64,000 bases of DNA from Pseudooceanicola sp. (GCF_029213205.1 NZ_JARGNH010000004.1:62001-126000); one strand, 5' to 3'; numbered from the stretch's first letter, positions 1 through 9,188 are shown. Notes: generated by a model from the sequence alone, not told the origin. Program-made: numbers and translations.

Positions 1-1135
1 GGCCGCCATTGGCGAGGAGCGAGCCGCGCTCCTGGCGGGTTCCGGCATGAAAGCACATCTCGAACGAGGTTTCCGGCAGCGCCTCGAGGCCGCGAATTTC
101 GCTGCCCTTGGGGTAATCGCCGGGATAGCCCCGGGTCGCCATCACCACGGTGATCGCGTGATCCTCGGCCCAGTTGACCTGCATTTCGGCGAGCCGGCCT
201 TCGGCGGTGGCCTGGATCAGATCGAGCGCTTGCGCCCCGAGCCGCATCATCAGCACCTGGCATTCGGGGTCGCCAAAGCGGCAATTGTATTCGATCAGCT
301 GCGGTTCGCCATTTTCGATCATCAACCCGGCATAGAGGATGCCCTGATAGGGGGTGCCACGCCGGGCCATTTCGGCCAGGGTCGGATGGATGATCTGCTG
401 CATGGTCTTTTGCACCACCGCATCCGAGAGCACCGGCGCCGGGGAATAGGCGCCCATACCGCCGGTGTTCGGGCCCTCATCGTTGTCAAAGGCGCGTTTG
501 TGATCCTGGGCGGTGCCGATTGGCAGGGCGGTCTCGCCGTCACAGAGGACAAAGAACGAGGCCTCTTCACCGGTCAGGAAGTCCTCGATCACCACCTCGG
601 CCCCGGCTTCGCCGAATTCGCCCGAGAACATGTCGTCGATGGCCTCCAGCGCCTCGGCCTCGGTCATCGCCACGATCACCCCTTTGCCAGCGGCCAGCCC
701 ATCGGCCTTGACCACGATCGGTGCGCCTTTTTCGGCGATATAGGCGCGGGCGGGCGCGGCTTCGCCAAAGCGGGCATAGGCGGCAGTGGGGGCGCCCGCG
801 GCGTCGCAGATTGCCTTGGTGAAGGCCTTGGAGGCCTCAAGCTGCGCAGCGGCCCGGGACGGGCCAAAGACGATCAGCCCGGCGGCGCGCAGATCGTCGG
901 CGACCCCGGCGGCCAGCGGCGCCTCGGGGCCGATAATGATCAGGTCGATGGCGTTCTCTTCGGCAAAGCCGATGACGGCGCTGCCGTTCAGGATGTCGAG
1001 GCTGGCGCATTCGGCAATCGCCGCGATGCCGGCATTGCCCGGCGCGACGATCAGCTTGTCGCATTTCGGATTCTGCAAGGTGGCCCAGGCCAGCGCATGT
1101 TCGCGGCCACCGCCGCCGAGGATGAGGATGTTCAT
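1..1135 (-). CDS. purD: Phosphoribosylamine-glycine ligase (GAR synthetase), 3' end cut by window
   Basis: Second step of de novo purine synthesis in the cytosol: ATP-dependent joining of glycine to 5-phosphoribosylamine. Read on the minus strand from the ATG at 1135, the protein opens with MNILILGGGGREHAL, the PurD N-terminal signature. GPEAPL follows at residues 69-74, then an ATP-grasp core with GGMGAYSP and FGDPECQ (near residue 290). About 378 residues are visible. The family is usually about 420, so only the C-terminal domain end is lost at the window edge. It is divergent from xseA across a 240-bp spacer. A long open frame on the opposite strand is an antisense shadow. Identification is secure. 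Confidence 0.97.
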   Translation of the reverse strand, partial: MNILILGGGGREHALAWATLQNPKCDKLIVAPGNAGIAAIAECASLDILNGSAVIGFAEENAIDLIIIGPEAPLAAGVADDLRAAGLIVFGPSRAAAQLEASKAFTKAICDAAGAPTAAYARFGEAAPARAYIAEKGAPIVVKADGLAAGKGVIVAMTEAEALEAIDDMFSGEFGEAGAEVVIEDFLTGEEASFFVLCDGETALPIGTAQDHKRAFDNDEGPNTGGMGAYSPAPVLSDAVVQKTMQQIIHPTLAEMARRGTPYQGILYAGLMIENGEPQLIEYNCRFGDPECQVLMMRLGAQALDLIQATAEGRLAEMQVNWAEDHAITVVMATRGYPGDYPKGSEIRGLEALPETSFEMCFHAGTRQERGSLLANGG

Positions 1136-1235
1136 ATCTGCCGTTCCGCCTGAGGTTTGCGGCGGTTCTAGGCGGCGGCGCGGGCGAGGGCAAGGTTTGG
1201 CGCCGGGAGGGGGCCAAAGGGGGAGAGGAGGCCAG

Positions 1236-1300
1236 AGGGGGGGCTGTCTGCCCCCCGCGCCCTGCGGGCGCCCCCCCGAGGATATTTTGAACCAGAGGAA
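1236..1300 (+). repeat. Intergenic double-hairpin element, copy 1
   Basis: Two consecutive hairpins: GGGGGC/GCCCCC at 1239-1244 and 1250-1255, and GCGCCC/GGGCGC at 1257-1262 and 1266-1271. A C-rich run and the core AGGATATTTT-N2-ACCAGAGGAA (1279-1300) follow. The same core, preceded by a G/C hairpin, recurs in opposite orientation at 34361-34419. It lies in the purD/xseA divergent spacer. It may work as a terminator or as RNA-processing structure; a family of interspersed intergenic elements is inferred. Confidence 0.6.
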
Positions 1301-1375
1301 GCAGCTGGGCAGGCCAGGTGGGATTGTCGGCGCGGTCGGCTTCGGGGTAGACCTGAGGCGCAGAGGCAGGAGCAT

Positions 1376-2962
1376 ATGGACGAGCTTTTCGAAGACCCGC
1401 AAGGCAACACGCCGGAATTCAGCGTCAGTGACCTCACCGGCGCGGTGAAGCGTCTGATCGAGGGCGAATTCGGCCATGTCCGGGTGCGGGGCGAGGTCGG
1501 GCGGGTGATGGTGGCGCGCACCGGGCATATGTATTTCGATCTGAAGGACGATCGTTCGGTGATCGCCTGTGTGTCCTGGAAAGGTCAGGTCGCCAAGTTC
1601 CGCCACCAGCCCGAAGAGGGGATGGAGGTGATCGTCACCGGGCGGATGACCACCTTTGGCCCGCAGTCGAAATACCAGCTGAATGTCGAGAGCGTCGAAC
1701 CGGCAGGGGCCGGGGCGCTGATGGCGATGCTGGAGGCGCGCAAGAAAAAGCTGGAGGCCGAGGGGCTGTTCGCGGTGGAGCGCAAGCGGCCGCTGCCGTT
1801 CCTGCCCGAGGTCATCGGCGTGGTCACCAGCCCGAGTGGCGCGGTGATCCGCGACATCCTGCACCGGCTGCGCGACCGGTTTCCGCGCAAGGTGCTGATC
1901 TGGCCGGTCGCGGTGCAGGGGCAGAATTGCGCGCCCGAAGTGGTGCGGGCGATCGAGGGGTTCAATGCGCTGACCCCCGGCGGTGCCCTGCCACGCCCCG
2001 ATCTGATCATCGTGGCGCGCGGCGGTGGCTCGATCGAGGATCTCTGGGGGTTCAACGAGGAGATCGTGGCCCGGGCGGCGGCGGCATCAGAGATCCCGCT
2101 GATCTCGGCGGTTGGCCATGAGACCGACACCACCCTGATCGACTATGTCAGCGATTACCGGGCCCCGACCCCGACCGGCGCCGCCGAGCGGGCGGTGCCG
2201 GTGCGGGTCGAGCTGATCGGCGCGCTCGACAGTCTCGGCGGCCGCCTGGTGCGGGCCGAGACCCAGAGCCTGAGCCAGCGCGGCCAGCGGCTGCGCGATC
2301 TGGCCCGGGCATTGCCGCGCCGCGACAACCTGCTGGACGGGCCGCGCCAGCGCTTTGATCAATGGGCGGACCGGCTGCCTGCCGCGCTGACCGGCGGGGT
2401 GCAGCGGCGCCGGGTGGCGCTGTCAGAGATCGCCGGCACATTGCGGCCCGGGCTGCTGCGCGGGCGGTTGCAGGCGGCGCGGGGACGGCTGGACGATTGG
2501 GCGGCGCGGCTGGACCCCGGTCTGACCCAGGGCGTGACCCGGCGGCGCGAGGCGCTGGCGGCCCGGGCGGCGCGGCTGCGGGTCGAGCCGATCCGTGCGG
2601 ATGTGGCCCGCAAGCGGCAGGACCTGGGGCGCGGCGCTGAGCGGTTGCAAAGCGGTTGGGAACTGCGGCTGGCACAGATGAAAGAACGGCTCGACGCGGT
2701 GGAGCGGCTGCGCCAGACGCTGGGCTATGAGGCGACGCTGGTTCGGGGCTATGCGGTGGTGCGCGATGGGACCGGTCTGGTGCTGACCCGCAGGGCGGCG
2801 GCCAGCCAGGCGGCGGCGCTGGAGATCGAGTTTTCGGATGGGCGGCTTGAGGTCGGTGGCGCAGGTGGTGGGCCATCCGGCGCTGGCGCGGCTGCAAAGC
2901 CGACATCGCGCGCCGGGCGCAAACCGGGTGACCCGCCGCCAGATCAGGGCAGCCTGTTCTGA
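1376..2962 (+). CDS. xseA: Exodeoxyribonuclease VII large subunit
   Basis: Catalytic subunit of exonuclease VII, which with XseB degrades single-stranded DNA from either end. The 528 residues show an N-terminal OB-fold (about 15-115), the GVVTSPSGAVIRDIL segment near residue 145, and the conserved block with ARGGGSIEDLWGFNEE and SAVGHETDTTLID (about 213-255). A long Arg/Ala/Leu-rich coiled region precedes the short C-terminal domain. The length is somewhat above the usual 440-460 aa because of the extended coiled coil and a Gly/Ala-rich tail. The ATG at 1376 follows an AGGAG site at good spacing. No xseB is adjacent. Confidence 0.97.
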   Translation: MDELFEDPQGNTPEFSVSDLTGAVKRLIEGEFGHVRVRGEVGRVMVARTGHMYFDLKDDRSVIACVSWKGQVAKFRHQPEEGMEVIVTGRMTTFGPQSKYQLNVESVEPAGAGALMAMLEARKKKLEAEGLFAVERKRPLPFLPEVIGVVTSPSGAVIRDILHRLRDRFPRKVLIWPVAVQGQNCAPEVVRAIEGFNALTPGGALPRPDLIIVARGGGSIEDLWGFNEEIVARAAAASEIPLISAVGHETDTTLIDYVSDYRAPTPTGAAERAVPVRVELIGALDSLGGRLVRAETQSLSQRGQRLRDLARALPRRDNLLDGPRQRFDQWADRLPAALTGGVQRRRVALSEIAGTLRPGLLRGRLQAARGRLDDWAARLDPGLTQGVTRRREALAARAARLRVEPIRADVARKRQDLGRGAERLQSGWELRLAQMKERLDAVERLRQTLGYEATLVRGYAVVRDGTGLVLTRRAAASQAAALEIEFSDGRLEVGGAGGGPSGAGAAAKPTSRAGRKPGDPPPDQGSLF

Positions 2963-2966
2963 TCCC

Positions 2967-3377
2967 TCAGACGCCAACCTCCGGACCCAGGCACATCATC
3001 GGCTCGGTGCTGTTTTCCACCTCGTAGAGCGCGGTGCTTTGCGGATTGTTGGCGAACCGGGCGACCAGCCCGCCGGGGCCGTGAAAAAAGCTCCAGCATT
3101 GCGGGTCATCGGGGCTGGTGTCATAGACGAAACAGATCAGCCCATGATCCTCATACCAATGCCCGTCCTGGCATTTGCCATCCAGGAATGACCAGCGCAC
3201 CCGATGATCGGGCAGATATTCTTCGACCCCGTAAGCGCGGCCATCGGCGCCATAATAATAGGTTTTGCCAAGGGTCAGCGCGTCGAAATCATCCGCGCTC
3301 ATCGGCACGTCGGCGGCAAGCGCCGCCTGGGCGAGCAGCGGGGCAAGGAGCGGGGCGAGGCGCAGCAGCTTTTTCAT
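2967..3377 (-). CDS. Small secreted protein, unknown function
   Basis: A 136-aa protein starting at the ATG at 3377 (MKKLLRLAPLL). The N-terminus is a clear Sec signal peptide with a hydrophobic core and a predicted cut after AALA. The mature part is acidic and rich in Tyr, Trp, Asp and His, with three Cys. Motifs include TYYYGADGRAYGVEEY and GHWYEDHGLICFVYD, which suggests a small periplasmic fold of the kind found in uncharacterised Rhodobacteraceae proteins. It is convergent with xseA, with stop codons 4 nt apart. An in-frame upstream extension lacks a signal-peptide-like start, so the shorter form is preferred. No function is assigned. Confidence 0.8.
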   Translation of the reverse strand: MKKLLRLAPLLAPLLAQAALAADVPMSADDFDALTLGKTYYYGADGRAYGVEEYLPDHRVRWSFLDGKCQDGHWYEDHGLICFVYDTSPDDPQCWSFFHGPGGLVARFANNPQSTALYEVENSTEPMMCLGPEVGV

Positions 3378-3449
3378 GCCACGATCATGGCGCATCCGCG
3401 GGGCGCATGCCAATGACAAAGCTGTTTAGGGCGGCGGTAACGATGGCGA

Positions 3450-4517
3450 TCAGGCGGTGCTTTCGCCGCCAAAATCCTCAAAATCAAAGTCGTCGCTGAA
3501 CTCTTCGACATAGCCGATACGGTCGTCCATCACCCGCCGCCACCAGCCCGGGACCAGCGCGATCATCGCCATCGACGGCAGGCTGTAAGGCAGGATCGGC
3601 ATCGTCTCACGATCCAGTTGCAGGGCCGGGTAGGGGCGCATCGGATTCATGTGGTGATCGGAATGGCGCGGCGCGTTCAGCATCATTGCGCCCGAGGCCG
3701 CATGCGGCGAATTCCAGGAATGCTGTGGCCCGACCGGTTCATAGCGGCCATCGGCGCGGACGGCGCGGTCCAGCCCGTAATGCTGGACATAGTCCGACAG
3801 CAGGATTTGCAGATGTGCGAACAGCGACAGGCCCAGGAACACTGCCAGCCCACTTTTTCCCGCCAGCGCATAGGCGATCAGCAGCATCAGCGCGGCACCG
3901 CCGATATAGGCGAAATAGGGGTTCAGGAACAGCGATTTACCGGCGCGGCGCAGGTCGGCATGTTCGGCCTTGAGCCCGGCCCAGAACGAGCCCGACCAAG
4001 CCCTGAGTGCAAAGCGCCAGAACCCTTCGCCAAGGCGGGCCGAACTTGGGTCCTGCGGCGTGGCGACATAGATGTGATGCACCTTGGGATGTGACGAGGC
4101 GTGATGGCCAAACAGCATCGAGATATAGACCAGCCGCCCCAATTGCCGGGCCTGGCGGTCGGAACGATGGATCAGCTCATGCGCATTGGGGTGGCTGATC
4201 TGGCCGAACCAGAGGCCAAAGGCCAGGGCGGTGATCGCCGCGTCAAAGCCATCGGCGCCCGCCGGTCCGCCGATCCAGAAGATTGCGGCGATCATCGTCC
4301 AGAGATGGGCAATACCCAGAACCTGGCTCAGCCCCTTGCTGGCCGGGAATTCGGCCTGCGGGTTGCGGTTGCGCCAGTTTTTCGGCAGCAGCAGGTCGAG
4401 GACCCGCATCAGCACCGTCAAATAGATCAGCGCGATCCAGCTGAACGTCCCGCCCAGGGCTGCCGCAAGCAGCAGCAGTGGCAGGGGAAGCAGCGTCGCG
4501 AAGGTGAATGCAGCCAT
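3450..4517 (-). CDS. AlkB-like membrane di-iron hydroxylase (alkane 1-monooxygenase family)
   Basis: Integral membrane oxygenase of the AlkB/fatty-acid-desaturase superfamily. The start is the ATG at 4517 (MAAFTFATLL), giving 355 aa. The family histidine boxes are present in order: HELIHR, GHHASSHPKVHH followed by VATPQDP, DYVQHYGL and APRHSDHH. Several hydrophobic segments lie between them, and the C-terminus is acidic. AlkB enzymes hydroxylate terminal methyl groups of medium-chain alkanes using rubredoxin. No rubredoxin or rubredoxin reductase is nearby, so the substrate (alkane, fatty acid or other) is not known. It is divergent from ftsY across 271 bp in which I see no gene. Confidence 0.9.
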   Translation of the reverse strand: MAAFTFATLLPLPLLLLAAALGGTFSWIALIYLTVLMRVLDLLLPKNWRNRNPQAEFPASKGLSQVLGIAHLWTMIAAIFWIGGPAGADGFDAAITALAFGLWFGQISHPNAHELIHRSDRQARQLGRLVYISMLFGHHASSHPKVHHIYVATPQDPSSARLGEGFWRFALRAWSGSFWAGLKAEHADLRRAGKSLFLNPYFAYIGGAALMLLIAYALAGKSGLAVFLGLSLFAHLQILLSDYVQHYGLDRAVRADGRYEPVGPQHSWNSPHAASGAMMLNAPRHSDHHMNPMRPYPALQLDRETMPILPYSLPSMAMIALVPGWWRRVMDDRIGYVEEFSDDFDFEDFGGESTA

Positions 4518-4788
4518 GTGCTGACCTTTCTGCCCGATTTTTTTGGTTGTTTCTAAGCGTCCATATGGCGGTGAAATCTGCGCAATTTCGGGCACAATTC
4601 GGATCTTATCGCGGCAATTGCGGCAGGACAAAGCCGTTTCGCCTGGCGCGGGTTCCCGCGCGGTCGGTGCCGGGTCTGATTGGTGGGCATTGTCGGGGCC
4701 TCTTGGGGGGATGTCGGTCGGGGCTGCCCTTCCATCCCTGAGCGATCCGCATTAGGTGGAAACCACGGAATGAGCGGAGCAGCTGGGC

Positions 4789-6156
4789 ATGGCCTTCTTT
4801 TCTAAACTCAAGGACCGCCTCTTCAAATCCTCTTCCAAACTGGAAGAGGGGCTGGATGCGATCGTCGAGGAGGGTGGCGACACCACACCAGAGCCTGTCG
4901 AACCGGCCCCGCCGGTCGAGATGCCGCCCGCCGAAATGCCGGAACCGGACTCGGAACCGACGCCAGAGCCGGCACCGGTCGAACTCCCGGCAGAGGAACC
5001 TGCCCCGACAGCGCCGACACCGGCGGAAGTGCCTGTTGAAACGCCCGTCGAACGCCCCGCCGATCCTGAACCCGCGCCGGTATCGGTGCCGGACGAAGTG
5101 CCTCAGGCCCCGGATGAGGTGCCTGCTCCACCAGTTGAAATCCCGGCTCCGGCCCCGGCCGAGACTCCCGTCGAAGCGCCAGTCGAAATCCCGGTCGAAA
5201 CGCCGCCCGCCGCAAGCGCGACTCCTGACTCGGGTGCCGCTGCCCCGCGCGCCGGGTTCCTCGGGCGGCTGTTCAGCCGCGATGCGCCCACTGGAAAATC
5301 CGCCGCCCCGGTGCTGCGTCGGGCGCTTGACGACGCGATGCTGGAAAGCCTCGAGGATCTGCTGATCGCCTCGGACATGGGCGTCGACACCGCGCTGCGG
5401 GTCACTGCCAACCTGGCCGAGGGGCGGATGGGGCGCAAATTGTCGACCGCCGAGATCAAGCGCCTGCTGGCGGATGAGATCACCCGGATCATGGATCCGG
5501 TTGCCCGCCCGATGCCACTCTATCCCAAGAAACCGCAGGTGGTTCTGGTGGTCGGGGTCAATGGCTCTGGCAAGACCACCACCATCGGCAAGCTGGCCAG
5601 CCAGTTCAACGCGGCGGGCAAAAAGGTGATCATCGCCGCGGGTGACACCTTCCGCGCCGCGGCTGTCGAACAGTTGCAGGTCTGGGGCGACCGGGCCGGG
5701 GTGCCGGTGATGAAGGCGGCGCAGGGCAGCGACCCGGCCAGCCTGGCCTTTGACGCGATGACAAGGGCCGAGGCCGAGGGCGCCGATCTGTTGATGATCG
5801 ATACCGCCGGACGGCTGCAGAACCGCGCCGATCTGATGGAGGAACTGGCCAAGATCGTCCGGGTGATCCGCAAGAAAGACCCGGAGGCGCCGCACAACAC
5901 CTTGCTGGTGCTGGATGCCACCACCGGCCAGAACGCGCTGAGCCAGGTCGAGATCTTTCAGAAACTTGCCGATGTCACCGGGCTGGTGATGACCAAGCTG
6001 GACGGCACCGCCAAGGGCGGGGTGCTGGTGGCGCTGGCCGATCGGTTCGGCCTGCCAATCCATGCCATCGGGGTGGGCGAGCAGATCGACGACCTCGCCG
6101 CCTTTGATCCGCAGGATTTCGCCCGCGCCCTGACCGGGGCCGAAGACCTGGCATGA
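4789..6156 (+). CDS. ftsY: Signal recognition particle receptor FtsY
   Basis: SRP-receptor GTPase that docks ribosome-nascent-chain/SRP complexes at the membrane. It has 455 aa. Residues about 20-165 are a Pro/Glu/Ala/Val-rich acidic domain built from short PxE-type repeats, which explains long spurious open frames on the other strand. The NG domain follows, with G1 GVNGSGKTTT near residue 255, DTFRAAAVEQ, DTAGR and TKLDGTAKGG. The C-terminus DDLAAFDPQDFARAL matches the family. The start is the ATG at 4789 after GGAGCAG. The acidic domain is expected to mediate membrane association. Confidence 0.98.
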   Translation: MAFFSKLKDRLFKSSSKLEEGLDAIVEEGGDTTPEPVEPAPPVEMPPAEMPEPDSEPTPEPAPVELPAEEPAPTAPTPAEVPVETPVERPADPEPAPVSVPDEVPQAPDEVPAPPVEIPAPAPAETPVEAPVEIPVETPPAASATPDSGAAAPRAGFLGRLFSRDAPTGKSAAPVLRRALDDAMLESLEDLLIASDMGVDTALRVTANLAEGRMGRKLSTAEIKRLLADEITRIMDPVARPMPLYPKKPQVVLVVGVNGSGKTTTIGKLASQFNAAGKKVIIAAGDTFRAAAVEQLQVWGDRAGVPVMKAAQGSDPASLAFDAMTRAEAEGADLLMIDTAGRLQNRADLMEELAKIVRVIRKKDPEAPHNTLLVLDATTGQNALSQVEIFQKLADVTGLVMTKLDGTAKGGVLVALADRFGLPIHAIGVGEQIDDLAAFDPQDFARALTGAEDLA

Positions 6157-6270
6157 TCGCCCGCACCGAGATCATCGCTTCTTCTGGTTGCAACACCCTT
6201 CGGGCGTGCCGACGACCCGGCTCTGACCGCCGCCGTCCGACGCCGGGGGTGGCGCAGGGAGAGGTGACTC

Positions 6271-7173
6271 ATGGGTGAGTGGTTTGCCGGGCTCGACGGC
6301 ACCGCCGAAGGGGCCGCCCTGGCGCCCTGGTTGGCGCTGGGCGCGGCCTTTCTGCATGCGGTCTTTGGCGCCCTGCAAAAGGGAAAAATCGACCCCTGGT
6401 TGTCGCGCGGCGCGATTGATTTCTGGCTCTTTGTGCTGACCCTGCCGGTGGCGCTGTTCCTGGTGCCGTGGCCTGAGGGCAGCCAATGGCTGCTGATCGC
6501 CGGGGTGCTGCCGATCCATTTCGTCTATAAGCTCGGGGTGGCGCTGTCCTATTCGCGTGCCGCCTATACGGTGGTCTATCCGGTGGTGCGCGGCACCGGC
6601 CCGGTGTTCACCGTCTTCGGCGCCTATATCATCTTTGGCGAGGTGTTCAGCCCGCTGCAATGGCTTGGTGTCGCGGTGCTGCTGGCGGGGATCTTCGGGT
6701 TGGCCGCCTATAACCTGATCCATGTGAAGGTGGCGCGCGAGACTCTGGTGCCGGCGCTGTGGCTGGCGGTGGCGACGGGGATGATGGTGGCGCTATACAC
6801 CACCTATGACGCCTATGCGATCCGTGCCACGCCGAACCCGTTCACCTTTCTGGCCTGGTTCTATGTCATCTCGGCGCTGGACTTTCCCTGGATTGCACTG
6901 GTCCATTGGCGGCGGCTGCACAGCCGCCCGCCGCTGGGACTGGTGCTGCGGGTTGGCTTTGTCGGGGCGCTTGTCGCCTATGGCTCCTTCGGGCTGGTGA
7001 TGCTGGCCACAAGGATCGACAAGGTGGGCGAGGCGGCGGTGCTGCGCGAAACCTCGCCGGTGTTTGCGGCACTGATCGGCTGGCTGGTGCTGAAGGAAAC
7101 CGTGGGGCCACGGCGCATTGCGCTGATGGTGCTGATCGCGCTGGGCGCGGTGATTGTGGAAGTTGCAGGCTAG
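6271..7173 (+). CDS. DMT-superfamily (EamA-type) permease
   Basis: A 300-aa inner-membrane protein with about nine to ten hydrophobic segments and two homologous halves, as in the drug/metabolite transporter family. It contains YSRAAYTVVYPVVRGTGPVF and a second-half ETSPVFAALIGWLVLKE, typical EamA segments that precede the last helices of each repeat. The substrate cannot be read from the sequence. The ATG at 6271 follows a GGGAGAGG site. Only 8 nt separate its stop from the yciB start, so the two are probably one transcript downstream of ftsY. Confidence 0.88.
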   Translation: MGEWFAGLDGTAEGAALAPWLALGAAFLHAVFGALQKGKIDPWLSRGAIDFWLFVLTLPVALFLVPWPEGSQWLLIAGVLPIHFVYKLGVALSYSRAAYTVVYPVVRGTGPVFTVFGAYIIFGEVFSPLQWLGVAVLLAGIFGLAAYNLIHVKVARETLVPALWLAVATGMMVALYTTYDAYAIRATPNPFTFLAWFYVISALDFPWIALVHWRRLHSRPPLGLVLRVGFVGALVAYGSFGLVMLATRIDKVGEAAVLRETSPVFAALIGWLVLKETVGPRRIALMVLIALGAVIVEVAG

Positions 7174-7181
7174 GGGGCCGC

Positions 7182-7835
7182 ATGTCGAATACAAAACCCG
7201 CCGGCTGGGTGAAACCGGCACTGGAGCTGGGCCCGATCCTGGCTTTCTTTGTTGCCTATCTGCTGGTCCGTGACCGCAGTTTTCAGATCGCCGGGCGCGA
7301 GTATGAGGGCTTTATCCTGGTCACTGCCGGGTTCGTGCCGCTGATCCTGCTGTCGACCTTTCTGCTCTGGCGGTTGACCGGGCGGCTGTCGAAAATGCAG
7401 ATTGCCACGGCGGTGCTGATCACCGTCTTTGGCGGGCTCTCGGTCTGGCTGAACGACGACCGGTTCTTCAAGATGAAACCGACGCTGATCTACCTGCTGT
7501 TCGGTGGCACCCTCGGCTTTGGCCTGCTGCGCGGCGAAAGCTGGCTGCGCCATGTGATGGAAGAGGCGGTGCCACTGGATCACGAGGGCTGGATGAAGCT
7601 GACCCGGCGTCTGACCCTGTTCTTCTTTGCCCTGGCGCTGCTGAACGAGGTGATCTGGCGCACCCAGAGCACCGACACCTGGGTCTGGTTCAAGACCTTT
7701 GGCCTGACCGCCGCGGTGTTCGGGTTCTTTCTGTTGCAGGGACGGTTGTTTTCCGCCCATGCGGTCGAGCCGGACAAGGACGATTGCGACGCCGATGGCG
7801 AGGGGCCTGAGCGCCCCGATAACCTGCCCCGATAA
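7182..7835 (+). CDS. yciB: Inner-membrane spanning protein YciB / intracellular septation protein IspZ
   Basis: A 217-aa membrane protein of the YciB (IspZ) family, linked to cell-envelope integrity and septation in other bacteria. Features are an N-terminal ELGPILAFFVAYLL helix, NDDRFFKMKPTLIYLLFGG and NEVIWRTQSTDTWVWFKTFG, all hallmark segments, and an acidic C-terminal tail. The start is the ATG at 7182, just after the preceding permease; the longer in-frame extension overlaps that gene and is rejected. FtsY followed by this septation protein is a common order in Rhodobacteraceae. Confidence 0.93.
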   Translation: MSNTKPAGWVKPALELGPILAFFVAYLLVRDRSFQIAGREYEGFILVTAGFVPLILLSTFLLWRLTGRLSKMQIATAVLITVFGGLSVWLNDDRFFKMKPTLIYLLFGGTLGFGLLRGESWLRHVMEEAVPLDHEGWMKLTRRLTLFFFALALLNEVIWRTQSTDTWVWFKTFGLTAAVFGFFLLQGRLFSAHAVEPDKDDCDADGEGPERPDNLPR

Positions 7836-8078
7836 CCTGGCGCTGATCGCAGGGCTCAGGCGGTTACACGCCGCAGGGGCGCGCTGGGCGGTCACAACGG
7901 ATCAGGCGGCAGCGGCAGGGTGGCGGCGCTGCGGACCGGCCGCCCCATCGACCGAACAATGCGGCTCGGGCTGTCCGGGGTCAGGATATCCCTGGGTCAG
8001 GATATCGGCCAGTCGCGGGAACAGCGAACACAACGCCGCCCGCGCCGGATCAGCAAAACCACGCTGGCCGATGGCGCC

Positions 8079-8786
8079 TCAGCCTTTTTGACCGAACAGC
8101 ACCTTTTGCGCGTCGCTGCTGGTCGCAGTCGTTGCGCGTTTGTCCAGATGCAACGCCTGTCCAGCGCGCACCGCAGGACGCGCGCCAACCGCCGCCAGCC
8201 AGCGTTGCAGATTGGGTTTGTCGCTGAGGTTCTGTTCCTGCTTTTGCCAGAGACTGGCCCAGGGCCAGACCGCCATATCGGCAATCGAATAGAAATCCCC
8301 GGCGACAAATTCATTCTGCCCAAGCTGTTTGTCCAGCACCCCGTACAAGCGATTGACTTCGTTGCGATACCGGTCCTTGGCATAGGGCAGGTCATTGGGC
8401 GGATCCATGGTCGGTGCATAGGCCAGGAAATGATGCGCCTGGCCGGCCATCGGACCGAGGCCACCCATCTGCCACATCAGCCATTGCTCGACCGCGATGC
8501 GGTCGCGTTCGCTGCTGCCGTAAAACTGACCGGTCTTGCGGGCCAGGTAGAGCAGGATGGCGCCGGATTCAAAGATCGCAATCGGCGCGCCGTCCGGGCC
8601 CTCGGGGTCGACGATGGCGGGCATCCGGTTGTTTGGCGAAATCTTGAGGAATTCCGGGGCGAATTGTTCGCCCTTGCCGATATTGATCAGCTTGACCGTG
8701 TAGGGCAGGCCCATCTCTTCGAGGGCGATGGATATTTTCCAGCCATTCGGCGTCGGCCAGTAGTTGAGTTCGATCGGTTTGCTCAT
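8079..8786 (-). CDS. Glutathione S-transferase, YfcG/YghU (nu) type
   Basis: A 235-aa cytosolic GST. The N-terminal thioredoxin-like domain has the nu-class motif TPNGWKISIALEEMGLPY (residues 12-29), NNRMPAIVDP and FESGAILLYLA. The C-terminal helical domain has FYSIADMAVWPW. YfcG-type enzymes act as glutathione or disulfide reductases with little classical transferase activity. Here the Thr/Asn in TPNG rather than Tyr or Ser is the expected glutathione-activating region. Transcribed away from metZ. The 243-bp spacer to yciB shows no convincing gene. Confidence 0.93.
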   Translation of the reverse strand: MSKPIELNYWPTPNGWKISIALEEMGLPYTVKLINIGKGEQFAPEFLKISPNNRMPAIVDPEGPDGAPIAIFESGAILLYLARKTGQFYGSSERDRIAVEQWLMWQMGGLGPMAGQAHHFLAYAPTMDPPNDLPYAKDRYRNEVNRLYGVLDKQLGQNEFVAGDFYSIADMAVWPWASLWQKQEQNLSDKPNLQRWLAAVGARPAVRAGQALHLDKRATTATSSDAQKVLFGQKG

Positions 8787-9154
8787 CTGTCATCTCCCGG
8801 GTTTGCGGCGATCATTGCGCAAATCGGGCGGACAGGGAACCGGGCAGGGCATTCCTTCGCATGGCTGTCATCGGGGCCGGGTCAATCGGCACGGTCGAGG
8901 CGGGCAGGGTCAGGGCAGGCGGCGCCTCATCGGCGGTGAGGTTCAGGCCGCGCGGCCAGCTTGCGACCTGTGCCAGACCAGCCCCTTGGGCGCTGCGGTC
9001 ACCCTGATGAGCGCCATTCCCCAGCCCCCGGTGGTATTGGTTCATCTGGTGAACGCCTGGCATCGATCTGCAAAATCTGGGTGAAGACACGGCGACATAA
9101 TCGTGACGCCACAACGCTTTCACCGGAGGATTCGTTACAGCATCTGGATACATC
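8787..9154. other. Long spacer with no convincing gene
   Basis: The 368 bp between the GST start and the metZ promoter are open on the minus strand from about 9045 to 8812, which would give 77 aa ending LPGSLSARFAQ. That frame has fair third-position GC, but no Shine-Dalgarno site and no recognisable domain. I list no gene here. Confidence 0.5.
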
Positions 9155-9183
9155 TTGACGCTTTGGCGGGGCGGTCGTATTGG
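9155..9183 (+). promoter_or_regulatory. Sigma-70-type promoter of metZ
   Basis: TTGACG (9155-9160), a 17-nt spacer, then TATTGG (9178-9183). Both elements are close to consensus at ideal spacing. The predicted transcription start near 9190 coincides with the first base pair of the SAM-II riboswitch, which supports both calls. Confidence 0.65.
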
Positions 9184-9188
9184 ACGGG

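Noticed and set aside
4606-6063. Long minus-strand open frame (485 aa) opposite ftsY, Arg/Gly/Phe-rich
   Set aside because: Antisense by-product of the Pro/Glu repeat domain and GC-rich codons of ftsY; low-complexity, no domain, no ribosome site.
7836-8078. Possible gene in the yciB/GST spacer
   Set aside because: Frames present are short, with no ribosome site and no domain; the CCCGATAACCTG and TCAGGATATC direct repeats are too short to interpret.
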